From Spirochaetota bacterium (GTDB lineage Bacteria > Spirochaetota > Spirochaetia > Sphaerochaetales > Sphaerochaetaceae): a DNA stretch of 64,000 bases. The notes under the pieces were generated by a model. It did no database searches. It saw only the letters and a list, made by a program, of their open reading frames with translations, and was not told the DNA's origin. This document shows, piece after piece, positions 51,577 to 60,139 of the stretch; positions within the stretch are counted from its first letter, which is position 1, and each line of letters begins with the position of its first letter. Made by a program: the position numbers and the translations under genes. Location of the stretch: contig JAEXDQ010000029.1 in the NCBI GenBank assembly GCA_023401595.1, positions 53,948 through 117,947 on the forward strand, given 5' to 3'.

Positions 51577-52830
51577 ATGAACATAGCTTTTGGATTTGAC
51601 ATATTCTATCCAGAGACCAACGGGGTGATCACCGCGTCGATCAACCTGGCGACGAACCTGATCGATATGGGGCACAATGTGTATTTCTTCGTTCCCAACG
51701 ACAAAGGCTTCACCGCGGATACCATAGAAAACGGAATCAGGATCATCCACGTACCGGCGATCAACACGTTCGTGTACCCTGGCATCAAATTGAGCCCGTA
51801 CCACAGCAGATTCCTGCTGAAATACTTGTTGGAATTCAGAATCGATATTGTCCATGCTACATCGACCTGGCTGGTCTGCCTGGCTTTGGCCCATGCGGCG
51901 AAACGGCTCGGGATACCGGTCGTCGCGACCCATCATACCTTGATCGACAACCCCGACTACATACAGTACGCGCTGAAGAACCGCAAGCTCTCCATCGCCG
52001 CCCAACGTGTAGTCTGGACGACCATGTTCAGTCCGTTCTACAAGTGGGTCGACGTCATTACGGCACCAAGCGAGAATACTTGCGGCGAATTACGAAAGCA
52101 CCTTCCGTCCATGGACATCCGGTTCATCAGCAATGGGATCGACATCTCAAGATTCCAGGATGTCGGGCCGGCCGTCCAGGTTCCAGATTGCATACCAGAA
52201 CAGTTCATCGGTCGGAACACCTTGGTATATGTAGGCCGTCAGGGATACGAGAAATCGATCGACGTCTTGCTCAAGGGTTTCGCCATCCTCAAGGAACGCA
52301 TGCCCGAGGCCCGTCTGCTGATCGTTGGCAGGGGACCGGCGGCGGAAGAGCTGCGGGAGTTGGCGAAAGCGCTGGGCTTGACCGAGGAATCGGTCTGTTT
52401 CACCGGGCTGATTCCGAACTCTGAACTGATAGGAAGCCAGATACTGACGCGGCTCGGGGCATTTGTCTCAGCGTCATTGACGGAAAACCAGGCCATGACG
52501 GTCATCGAAGCCTTGTGCAGCGGTTGCCCTGTCATTATCCCCGACCAGGCGAACATGACGGATCTGGTGGACGAACAAAGCGGCTGGATATTCACGCCGA
52601 AGGACGAACGGGATCTCGCGGCGAAGATGTACGACGCGCTGTCCGACAAGCGTTCTCAGCGAATGAAGGGTCTGGCCGCGAAAGGCAACCTCCAGCGATT
52701 CGACGGCAGACGTGTCGCGCAGCAGTTCCTCCGGCTCTATGATGAACTTGTGGAACTACAGGCTTCAAAACGGGAACGACTGGAAGATTATTCTGAACCA
52801 CGCCGGCGATACAGACTTTACAGCGATTGA
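51577..52830 (+). CDS. GT4 glycosyltransferase, glucosyl-diacylglycerol-synthase-like (copy 2)
   Basis: About 417 residues. It shares the order and wording of copy 1: NIAFGFDIFYPETNGVITAS, VATHHTLIDNPDYIQYALKNRKLSIAAQRVVW, RFISNGIDISRF, YVGRQGYEKSIDVLLKGFA, LIVGRGP and SASLTENQAMTVIEALCSGCPVIIPD. The extra C-terminal about 25 residues (LQASKRERLEDYSEPRRRYRLY) are basic and could bind membrane. The start is the ATG at 51577 after GGGAGA; the open frame upstream lacks a ribosome site. It is followed after 91 bp by the exporter gene, suggesting a glycolipid made and exported by adjacent genes (inference). Confidence 0.85.
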   Translation: MNIAFGFDIFYPETNGVITASINLATNLIDMGHNVYFFVPNDKGFTADTIENGIRIIHVPAINTFVYPGIKLSPYHSRFLLKYLLEFRIDIVHATSTWLVCLALAHAAKRLGIPVVATHHTLIDNPDYIQYALKNRKLSIAAQRVVWTTMFSPFYKWVDVITAPSENTCGELRKHLPSMDIRFISNGIDISRFQDVGPAVQVPDCIPEQFIGRNTLVYVGRQGYEKSIDVLLKGFAILKERMPEARLLIVGRGPAAEELRELAKALGLTEESVCFTGLIPNSELIGSQILTRLGAFVSASLTENQAMTVIEALCSGCPVIIPDQANMTDLVDEQSGWIFTPKDERDLAAKMYDALSDKRSQRMKGLAAKGNLQRFDGRRVAQQFLRLYDELVELQASKRERLEDYSEPRRRYRLYSD

Positions 52831-52921
52831 CGTTTCAAGTACTATTTCAACGTTGAATATATGATCAGTCACATGCATAGTACATATATCCTAGAGAAAG
52901 TCTGTATCAGGAAGGCAATTT

Positions 52922-55261
52922 TTGAAACGTCTATTTGCTTGCATTGAAAAACATAACAAGCTTGTCTTGGCAAGTATCGGCATTCTGACCGTCGTATTCG
53001 CTTGCGCAGTTCCCCGTCTACACCTGGACACGGACTATATGGCGCTGCTTCCCGAGAATCCGGAACAAGAGGCTTTGCAGCTGGAGGTATTCGGTCCTCC
53101 TTCGGAATACAACGAGAATTTCTTTTTCCTTTTGGAGGGGGACAGGTTGTTTGAACCGGAAACCCTGTCCAAGATAGACGATGTTCTGGAAGCTTTGTCG
53201 GGTTATGAACAGTTGCAGCCGCCGCTTTCCCCGTTCGATTTCGTGACGATTGAGAAAAGGGGGACGAGGCTCGCGACGATACCGATGTCGCCGCATCAGG
53301 ATCCGGCCGCCCCATGGACGGAAGCGGAAGCCGAGCAATTCAAGAAACAGGTGTTGTCCGACGATATAGTCAGGAATCTGTTGGCGTCGGAAGATGGCGA
53401 GGCGATGCTGTTCTTCTACAACAGCCGGCCATTGGGACAAAACGCGGAGACCATCATTGAAGAATGGAAAGACATCATTCACCAGTTGGATCCCTACGTC
53501 GGCGTCTATATCAACGGTTCGGCGTTGCTTACCCAGCGGCTGGGCTATTATCTCTCCCGTGATTTGACGATCCTGCTCGGTCTGTGCCTGCTGGTCATCC
53601 TGGTCATCTATTATCTCTCCTTCAGGGCGAAACGGGCCGTGCTGATTCCTTTCTCACTTTCCATCATCGGAATGATCTGGACGCTGGGCTCGATGGTGTT
53701 TCTCGGCTACAAGCTGACGATCGTGAACATCGTCACCCCGTGCATGGTACTGATCCTAGGCAGCTCCTACAGTATCCATGTGATCAGCGAATACTACAGC
53801 GCATACAGGATCCAAGGGATAGGCGACATCAAAACGAGGCTGAACATATCCCTGTCCACCATCAGCAAGACCATCCTGACGGCGTGCCTGACCACCGTGG
53901 TCGGGTTCCTCAGCCTGTTGGTCTGCAAGATGACGGCGTTCAAGGAGCTCGGCATATCGGTATCGTTGGGCATTACCTATTGCGCGATCCTGTCCATTAC
54001 GTATATCCCCGCGTTGCTCGCCAATACCGCACCTCCTCAGAAAAAGCAGATGCAGGTCTTCAAAAACGGCATGTTGACAAAAATGGTCGGCGGTATCAGC
54101 AAGTTCGTCGTCAAATACAGCTGGGTCTGTCTGCTGTTGCTGGCCGTGATCATAGGCGGGTTCTTCGCGGTGAAAGACAAAATAGGAATCCAGACCAACT
54201 ATATGAGCTATTTCCCGCAGAAAGACCCGTTCATCCAGGATTCAATCCACATGGCCTCCCGCTTTGGCGGCAGCGATCCCCATTATATCACGCTGACCGC
54301 GCCGGAGGGGGAAAAGAACTATTTCTATCGGCCGGAGGTCATCCGGCAGGTCTATGAATTTGAACAGACGCTCGTCCAGAATCCCGATGTACTGCACATA
54401 CTCTCCTTCCCCCAGTATGTCGCGTTCATGCAGAAGATCAACGGAGGTACGGCAGAGATTCCGGACTCCCCGGGATTGATACTCACCTTGTCGAGACTTT
54501 TGGCGATGATGCGCAACTCGATGGGGTCGTCGGCCATCGATTCCATGATCAATCAGGACGCTTCCCGTATCACGATTTCAATAAGAAGCTACGATTCCGA
54601 GGCGGGGGACATGCCCACCGTGGCAAGCGCGGCACGTCTTCTTGACGACATCGCCAAATACAAACATCTGCTCCCCGCCGAAGTCACGATGGACGATTGG
54701 GGCGATACTTCGAACGGACTGACGTTGACGCACATGATCATCCAGGACCAGGACTATTCGACTTTGCTCTCTTTCATCCTGGTGTTCCTTATCGTCTGCG
54801 TCTTGTTCAAGTCGGTCAAATACGGTTTTTGTTCCATCATCCCGATTCTTACTGGAGTGATGGCGAACTATATCCTGATGTTCTTCCTGAACATCAAGTT
54901 CGATGTAGTGACGGCGATCTTCGCCAGCGTCACCGTCGGCGTGGGCGTCGACGACGCCATTCATTTCATGCTCAGGTACCTGGGACAGAAGAAGATGCAT
55001 CCGGAGCTCCCCTATTACATCACTATGCAGCGGGCGTTGCAGGAAACGGGGCGGCCGATCATACTGACGTCGATGTCGATCATATCGGGGATGCTGATGC
55101 TGACGTTCGCCAGCTATGCGCCGATCAGATATTTCGGCCTGCTGCTGGCGATCGCATTGTTCACGACGACGTTGGCGACGCTGTTCATCCTGCCGTCCAC
55201 GATGCTGGTCGGACACCAGATCAGGGAAAAATTCATACAAAAGAGGTCTCAACGAAGATAA
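52922..55261 (+). CDS. RND/MMPL-family exporter (paralogue of the 39-kb gene)
   Basis: A 779-residue MMPL protein starting with TTG six bases after AGGAAGG. Layout: TM1 (about 14-31), periplasmic domain with FDFVTIEKRGTRLATIPMSPHQD, helices 2-6 (about 218-370), TM7, a second periplasmic domain, and helices 8-12 (about 620-765). TM4 is ILGSSYSIHVISEYYSAY and TM10 TVGVGVDDAIHFMLRY. It lacks the Ser/Thr-rich insert of the 39-kb paralogue. The stop is one base before the ATG of the following GT4 gene, so the two are tightly linked. Likely cargo is a glycolipid or lipoglycan (inference). Confidence 0.88.
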   Translation: MKRLFACIEKHNKLVLASIGILTVVFACAVPRLHLDTDYMALLPENPEQEALQLEVFGPPSEYNENFFFLLEGDRLFEPETLSKIDDVLEALSGYEQLQPPLSPFDFVTIEKRGTRLATIPMSPHQDPAAPWTEAEAEQFKKQVLSDDIVRNLLASEDGEAMLFFYNSRPLGQNAETIIEEWKDIIHQLDPYVGVYINGSALLTQRLGYYLSRDLTILLGLCLLVILVIYYLSFRAKRAVLIPFSLSIIGMIWTLGSMVFLGYKLTIVNIVTPCMVLILGSSYSIHVISEYYSAYRIQGIGDIKTRLNISLSTISKTILTACLTTVVGFLSLLVCKMTAFKELGISVSLGITYCAILSITYIPALLANTAPPQKKQMQVFKNGMLTKMVGGISKFVVKYSWVCLLLLAVIIGGFFAVKDKIGIQTNYMSYFPQKDPFIQDSIHMASRFGGSDPHYITLTAPEGEKNYFYRPEVIRQVYEFEQTLVQNPDVLHILSFPQYVAFMQKINGGTAEIPDSPGLILTLSRLLAMMRNSMGSSAIDSMINQDASRITISIRSYDSEAGDMPTVASAARLLDDIAKYKHLLPAEVTMDDWGDTSNGLTLTHMIIQDQDYSTLLSFILVFLIVCVLFKSVKYGFCSIIPILTGVMANYILMFFLNIKFDVVTAIFASVTVGVGVDDAIHFMLRYLGQKKMHPELPYYITMQRALQETGRPIILTSMSIISGMLMLTFASYAPIRYFGLLLAIALFTTTLATLFILPSTMLVGHQIREKFIQKRSQRR

Positions 55262-55262
55262 C

Positions 55263-56441
55263 ATGAAAATTGCGGAATTCAGCAATTCGTTCATTCCTGT
55301 ATATGATGGCGTAGGACGAGTGGTAAAGGCATACAGCGAGTCTCTGTCGCAAATGGGACAACAGGTCTATGTGGTCGCTCCCAAGGATCCGGCTTTCACT
55401 GAAAAGGACGCCCTCCTCTACAAGGTACTTGATTTCCCTTCAGTCCAGATATCCAGGAAACTACCATATCGGGTAGGGTTCCCTAATTGGGACTTGCGTT
55501 ACAAACATTTTATACGACAATTTCCAGAGACGCCTTTCGATATCTGCCATGCGCATGATCCCGGTCCTGTCGGCAAGTTCGCACTTTGGTATGCGCATAC
55601 ATACGACATACCGCTTGTAGGAACCTTCCATTCAAAATACTATGACGACATCTACAAAATCACAAAAAGCAAAGCCTTGGCGAAATTCGGAGCAAAAGTC
55701 GTCGCCAATTTCTACAATCATTGCGATGAAGTCTGGGCGGTATCCCATCATTCAGCGGAAACTTTGGTTTCATACGGGTATACCGGCAACATCCAGGTAA
55801 TGCCTAACGGAACCGACCTCCGGATTCTTGACGAATCCGTGCTTCCCCAGGTTATTGCCCGATACAATCTGGGTTCCAACCCTATCCTTCTGTTCGTGGG
55901 ACAGATGAATTGGAAAAAGAACATACAGCGGGTGCTTGAAGCCTGCGCATTGTTGCACCAGGATGGCACAAGGTTCCAGCTGGTACTCGCAGGAAGAGGT
56001 CCTCATGAAAAAGAAATCGCGCAGACAGCAAAAAGACTCGGGTTGGAAGACCTTCTCGTACTGACTGGGCATATCACAAATCCGGCGGAACTGGATGGCC
56101 TGTACCATCTGTCGGCTTTGTTCTTGTTCCCGTCGATCTATGACAATGCGCCTATGGTATTGCGTGAAGCGGCGAACATGGGCACACCGGGAATCGTCAT
56201 ACGGGGCTCCAGCGCCGCAGAGGTGGTTGAAGACCGAGAAAACGGAATGTTGTGCGATGATACTTCCGAAAGTCTATTTTCAACAATCAAAAGCGTACTG
56301 TCAGACAAAATATTGCTCGAACGGATTTCTCTCAATGCGAAACAATCCATACCTCACCCGTGGCAAGGGGAGATCATGGAGAACGTCTTGGCAAGATATC
56401 ACTACCTGATCGACAGCCACAGCCGTGTTTCTCACCGATAA
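55263..56441 (+). CDS. Glycosyltransferase family 4 (GT-B), linked to exporter
   Basis: A 392-residue enzyme starting MKIAEFSNSFIPVYDGVGRVV. VPLVGTFHSKYYDDIYKITKSKALAKFG, WAVSHHSAETLVSYGYTG and VMPNGTDLRI end the acceptor domain; LFVGQMNWKKNIQRVLEACALL, LVLAGRGPHEKEI and FPSIYDNAPMVLREAANMGTPGIV carry the donor-binding motif. It is more distant from the two paralogous GT4 genes than they are from each other. The open frame extends upstream inside the exporter gene, but the ATG at 55263 begins at the first beta strand. The end overlaps the convergent flippase-like gene by ten bases. Confidence 0.85.
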   Translation: MKIAEFSNSFIPVYDGVGRVVKAYSESLSQMGQQVYVVAPKDPAFTEKDALLYKVLDFPSVQISRKLPYRVGFPNWDLRYKHFIRQFPETPFDICHAHDPGPVGKFALWYAHTYDIPLVGTFHSKYYDDIYKITKSKALAKFGAKVVANFYNHCDEVWAVSHHSAETLVSYGYTGNIQVMPNGTDLRILDESVLPQVIARYNLGSNPILLFVGQMNWKKNIQRVLEACALLHQDGTRFQLVLAGRGPHEKEIAQTAKRLGLEDLLVLTGHITNPAELDGLYHLSALFLFPSIYDNAPMVLREAANMGTPGIVIRGSSAAEVVEDRENGMLCDDTSESLFSTIKSVLSDKILLERISLNAKQSIPHPWQGEIMENVLARYHYLIDSHSRVSHR

Positions 56442-57457
56442 TCAGAGGCATTTCCTGCGCCGGAGCGTTTCAACAACGCCCCGAGTCCGAACAAGATCGG
56501 CAGATACAGGGTGATGAGCCGCCACAGGACCATGGCGAAATTGATATAATAGTCGCCCATGATTTTTCCAAGGATATAGTAGAAGCCGCTGTCGGCGACG
56601 CCCAGTCCGCCGGGAATGGGCATGACCGACTGTATCAACGTACAGAACGCTTGGGCGGCCAGCACAGTACTGTAGGTCTGTCCTGACAAAGAAAAACATC
56701 GATAGATGAAATAACAGATCTGATACGTGGACACTAGTTGCATGCAACCGAATAGGAAAGCCAGCAAAAAATCCTTTCCCTTCAACTGTATCTTGCGCAT
56801 GTTCTGGTTCAGCTGGCGTAGTTCTTCCTTCGCCCGTTTCTGAAGGGCATCCACCTGTTTGACCACATGCACCTTTCCCAACAACCGGATGAACCAGCAG
56901 GCGATACGTTCCAGCGTCCGCTGTGCCCTGGCTACCGACAGCAGAAAGACGAGATAGAGTGCGTTGACTGCGAAACCGGCGAACACGACGATCCAGAAGG
57001 CCGTGGGAATAGAAAAAGCCTTCGCCCTCATGAGCAGCAACGATCCCACTACGACTACCATGCTGCACATGTACAGAATTGTCTTCGTCAGCAGCACGGT
57101 AGCGGCGTCGCCGGGTTTCATGCCGTCTTTTGTCAACAACGTAATCTGCGAAGCAAGGTTGCCGATCTGCAATGGTGTGATAGCTCCGAACATGAAGCCG
57201 ACTACCGTGGAACGGAAACAACCGTCGAACGAGAATCCTCTCTGGTAGCGTCTCCTGATGACGGCGAGTACCGCGGCTTCACACAACAGGGCGCACAGCA
57301 TGCTCGCCATGGCGACACCCAACCACCAGTAGTTGATGCTGGAAGCTATCTCAACGATCGTCGCCAAGCCTTCCTTCCAGACAAGATAGACCGCGAACAA
57401 TATCATGGAAAGGCAGATGACCGCCCAATTCAACCAACGTCTGTTCATTGGTGCCAT
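56432..57457 (-). CDS. Lysylphosphatidylglycerol-synthase-type flippase domain protein
   Basis: About 341 residues with eight hydrophobic helices (for example LNWAVICLSMILFAVYLVW, WWLGVAMASMLCALLCEAAVLAVI, SMVVVVGSLLLMRA). The conserved SFDGCFRSTVVGFMFGAITPLQIGNLASQITLLTKDGM with the GxxPxxxGGxxxQ-like pattern, and SVMPIPGGLGVADSGFYYILG, are those of the LPG_synthase_TM (UPF0104) family, the integral membrane half of MprF and free-standing homologues beside glycolipid genes. It may flip a charged or glycosylated lipid. No soluble aminoacyl-transfer domain is present. Start uncertain: ATG at 57457 or 57448, both with weak ribosome sites. Confidence 0.85.
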   Translation of the reverse strand: MAPMNRRWLNWAVICLSMILFAVYLVWKEGLATIVEIASSINYWWLGVAMASMLCALLCEAAVLAVIRRRYQRGFSFDGCFRSTVVGFMFGAITPLQIGNLASQITLLTKDGMKPGDAATVLLTKTILYMCSMVVVVGSLLLMRAKAFSIPTAFWIVVFAGFAVNALYLVFLLSVARAQRTLERIACWFIRLLGKVHVVKQVDALQKRAKEELRQLNQNMRKIQLKGKDFLLAFLFGCMQLVSTYQICYFIYRCFSLSGQTYSTVLAAQAFCTLIQSVMPIPGGLGVADSGFYYILGKIMGDYYINFAMVLWRLITLYLPILFGLGALLKRSGAGNASDYR

Positions 57458-57549
57458 TGTAGATACTTGCAACGGAACCGTCCAGTACCAGGAAAGGAAG
57501 GAACAAGAATTTCATGAAAAATTACCAGAAGCTACAACAGCACAGCGGT

Positions 57550-57837
57550 TCAGATGTGCAGATGGTCGTCGTACCGGTCGGACAGAATCCGTCGGCAATA
57601 TGACTGCCGGTCTTTGAGTATCTTTGAGCCGCGGGTGATCTTGCACAGGCTGATGCCGAGCTTCGTGGCGATTTCCCGTTGAGGTACCCCTTGGTACAAC
57701 TGTTTCATCAGGTTCCAGCGCAATGAGACGTCTTCTCTCTCATGGGGCGTCAGCAATTCTTCAAATAATTTGCGCATCAAATCCTCATCGGTCGTAGACG
57801 CAAAGATATGTATCAGTTCATTCAGGTCGTCGTTCAT
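57550..57837 (-). CDS. YerC/TrpR-related DNA-binding regulator
   Basis: A 95-residue all-helical protein. LLTPHEREDVSLRWNLMKQLYQGVPQREIATKLGISLCKITRGSKILK matches the TrpR superfamily helix-turn-helix, in the YerC/YecD branch. TrpR itself senses tryptophan, but the branch is usually of unknown ligand; no trp genes are in the window. GAGGAGA precedes the ATG by six bases. It lies downstream of the 12-bp minisatellite relative to its own transcription. Confidence 0.92.
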   Translation of the reverse strand: MNDDLNELIHIFASTTDEDLMRKLFEELLTPHEREDVSLRWNLMKQLYQGVPQREIATKLGISLCKITRGSKILKDRQSYCRRILSDRYDDHLHI

Positions 57838-58105
57838 GTTGTTCTCCTCGTCAATGGTTCCTGGGGGGGGATGTCCGCGGTATCAGTCGGCAAGCGTTTC
57901 TACATACAGAAATGCCACTATATACAGTACAATGGGAAACGAAAGCGGTCAAGAAGGGATTCCTTCCTGACCGTTTCAAAAGTTTCGTCCTCCCCTCCCG
58001 GCAGCATCCACGTTTACGGAATGTTTCTGTCCCTCCAGCTTCCGGTCACGTCGTCGCCACCTGTTTCGCCTGTTCAGCATCCCGTCGCGTCACCCGGACC
58101 GCATC

Positions 58106-58489
58106 GGGACGGCCAATGGGACGGCCATCGGGACGGCCATCGGGACGGCCATCGGGACGGCCAACGGGACGGCCAACGGGACGGCCATCGGGACGGCCAA
58201 CGGGACGGCCAATGGGATGACCATCGGGACGGCCAATGGGATGCCCATCGGGATGTCCATCGGGATGCCCATCGGGACGTCCATCGGGACGCCCATCGGG
58301 ACGTCCAACGGGATGTCCAACGGGAGGTCCATCGGGACGCCCATCGGGATGACCATCGGGACGACCAACGGGACGACCAACGGGATGACCAACGGGATGA
58401 CCAACGGGATGACCATCGGGATGACCATCGGGATGACCATCGGGACGGCCAATGGGATGACCAACGGGATGACCAACGGGACGGCCGGT
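58106..58489. repeat. Minisatellite: 32 tandem copies of a 12-bp unit
   Basis: The unit is GGGAYGRCCAWC with variants (CGGCC, TGACC, TGCCC, CGTCC). Copies run in perfect 12-bp register from 58106; the last (58478) is incomplete. Because 12 is a multiple of three and no stop arises, several frames on both strands stay open and encode tetrapeptide repeats, but none has a good ribosome site and recognised flanking domains. It lies in the 814-bp gap between the sulfatase stop (58652) and the YerC start (57837); the rest of that gap shows no gene. Confidence 0.97.
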
Positions 58490-58651
58490 TTAACGTAATT
58501 TGCATGACCACGTAACCCGCATGATCGTCTTGTGCTTTGAGTTTGATCGGCCAAGTCTGAGGGCGGCAGGCCGGGAAATCGCAGGTTCTTCATTTCCGAG
58601 GCTCAGAACAAGGCAATGTGACTGATTGTGTACCGGAGAAATGTAAAATGG

Positions 58652-59998
58652 CTACAGGATCACCGGCCTGACGCCTTCAATCTTCTCGATCTGCTCCAGC
58701 AACAGGTTTTGCAGACGCAACAAGTCTCCGATGTATTTGATGGGGACCGATCCGTCCTCAGCTACAAGATTACGTCGTTGGCAAGGGTCGGCTTCATTGT
58801 CGTACAAGCAATGATTCCGGTATACCGGCGCGGCGCTGTCGTTCCATGCGTCGGCGGATTCGCTCCAAGCCTCGTAGGTATACTTTCTTGTACGAATCGC
58901 ACGCCCCACATGATCTTCGCTGATCTGCAGGAACGCGCATTGCCGGGAAATCACGCCCTCGACTTCCTGCGCCATATCGTAACCGTCGAGCCAAGAAGCC
59001 TCGACGCCGGCGCAAGCCAGAATCGTGGCGGGCAGATCGATCAGGCTGACGATGGCGTCGCAGCGCCGCCCGCCGGAGAACGCACGACGGACGCTCGGCT
59101 CCGTATCCCGCCCAGCGCCGACCACGAACGGGATATGGATCGACGCATCGTGACAAGAACGCTTGTACTCAGGATTGCGGGTACGAAAATGGGAACCGTG
59201 GTCGCTGGTGAAGAACACCACGGTATCGTCCAACAGCCCTTTCTCCTCCAAAGTATCGAGAACACGTCCGAAGTTGTAGTCCAGGCGTTCCACGCAACCA
59301 AGGTAGTCTGGATACTGCTCCCTCCAATCCCCTCCCGCATCGGCGAGATCACTGGGAACCTTGAAATCAGAGAACCGCTCCTTGCTGCCGACAGGCCCTT
59401 CGTACCGTTTGTGGTCGTTCTGATGATGCGGTTCAATATGGGAGAGGAACAGGAAGAACGGTTGTTCGCCGTCCTGGTCGCGGAGGAAATCCAACGCATA
59501 GTCGGTGATGCAATCCGGACGGTAGCCTATGAAGTCGAGCCGGTTTCCATCTTTGTCGTACACATAGCCGTCATAGCCATGACTGGTGAACTCCAGAATG
59601 TCGGAAGCGGCCCAATAGTCCTTGTACCCTCCCCTCAGAGCCTCGGGAACCGCGGAAGTCTCATAGTCGAACGCCCCTTCCGTGGTGGCAAGATGCCATT
59701 TGCCGACATAGGCGGTCCTGTATCCGGCGCCGTCCAGTTCCTTCGCTATGGTGGGGATGTCCTGCGGCAAGGCGATGGCGTTTCGGTAGCAGCCAGTCTT
59801 CGTTGGATAGATACCGCTTTGAATCGCCGCCCTGGCGGGGCCGCAGACCGGCTGACAGGTGTAGGCGTTGTCGAAGACGGTCGCATCTTTTGCGAAAGCG
59901 TCAAGCCGAGGCGTAGTACGGAGGCTCTGCCCATAGATACCACAGGTATCATGCCGTTGCTGGTCGGTAAAGAAAACTACGATATTTGGTCTTTTCAT
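58652..59998 (-). CDS. Sulfatase family hydrolase (type I, Cys-type)
   Basis: A 448-residue alkaline-phosphatase-superfamily enzyme. The formylglycine motif is Cys52-Gly-Pro-Ala-Arg56 (VCGPARAAIQSGIYPTKTG), to be activated by a formylglycine-generating enzyme or anaerobic maturase encoded elsewhere. Metal ligands appear in FFTDQQRHD (Asp12) and in FFTSDHGSHFRTRN; GKWHLATTEG and SHIEPHH are the conserved lysine and histidine segments. No signal peptide is visible, so the substrate is likely imported first. It lies 141 bp after the sugar permeases on the same strand, suggesting desulfation of an imported sulfated saccharide. AAAGGA precedes the ATG. Confidence 0.9.
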   Translation of the reverse strand: MKRPNIVVFFTDQQRHDTCGIYGQSLRTTPRLDAFAKDATVFDNAYTCQPVCGPARAAIQSGIYPTKTGCYRNAIALPQDIPTIAKELDGAGYRTAYVGKWHLATTEGAFDYETSAVPEALRGGYKDYWAASDILEFTSHGYDGYVYDKDGNRLDFIGYRPDCITDYALDFLRDQDGEQPFFLFLSHIEPHHQNDHKRYEGPVGSKERFSDFKVPSDLADAGGDWREQYPDYLGCVERLDYNFGRVLDTLEEKGLLDDTVVFFTSDHGSHFRTRNPEYKRSCHDASIHIPFVVGAGRDTEPSVRRAFSGGRRCDAIVSLIDLPATILACAGVEASWLDGYDMAQEVEGVISRQCAFLQISEDHVGRAIRTRKYTYEAWSESADAWNDSAAPVYRNHCLYDNEADPCQRRNLVAEDGSVPIKYIGDLLRLQNLLLEQIEKIEGVRPVIL

Positions 59999-60139
59999 GA
60001 ATCGATTCCTTTCAAATATCCAAGGGGAATGTCGGACATCAAACTATAAGCTGGATGATGAAGGGCACTATACGACGAGCGCCACGACGGTTCAAAACCA
60101 CTGTGGCACTGAAATCAGAGGAACTCCGACGGAAAAGGA

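Noticed and set aside
58106..58489. CRISPR array or coding repeat protein in the 12-bp repeats
   Set aside because: There are no spacers and the unit is only 12 bp. Open frames on both strands arise because the unit is a stop-free multiple of three; no ribosome site or flanking domain supports one of them.
58628..60049. A 473-codon plus-strand open frame
   Set aside because: Fully antisense to the sulfatase gene, which has intact motifs and a good ribosome site.
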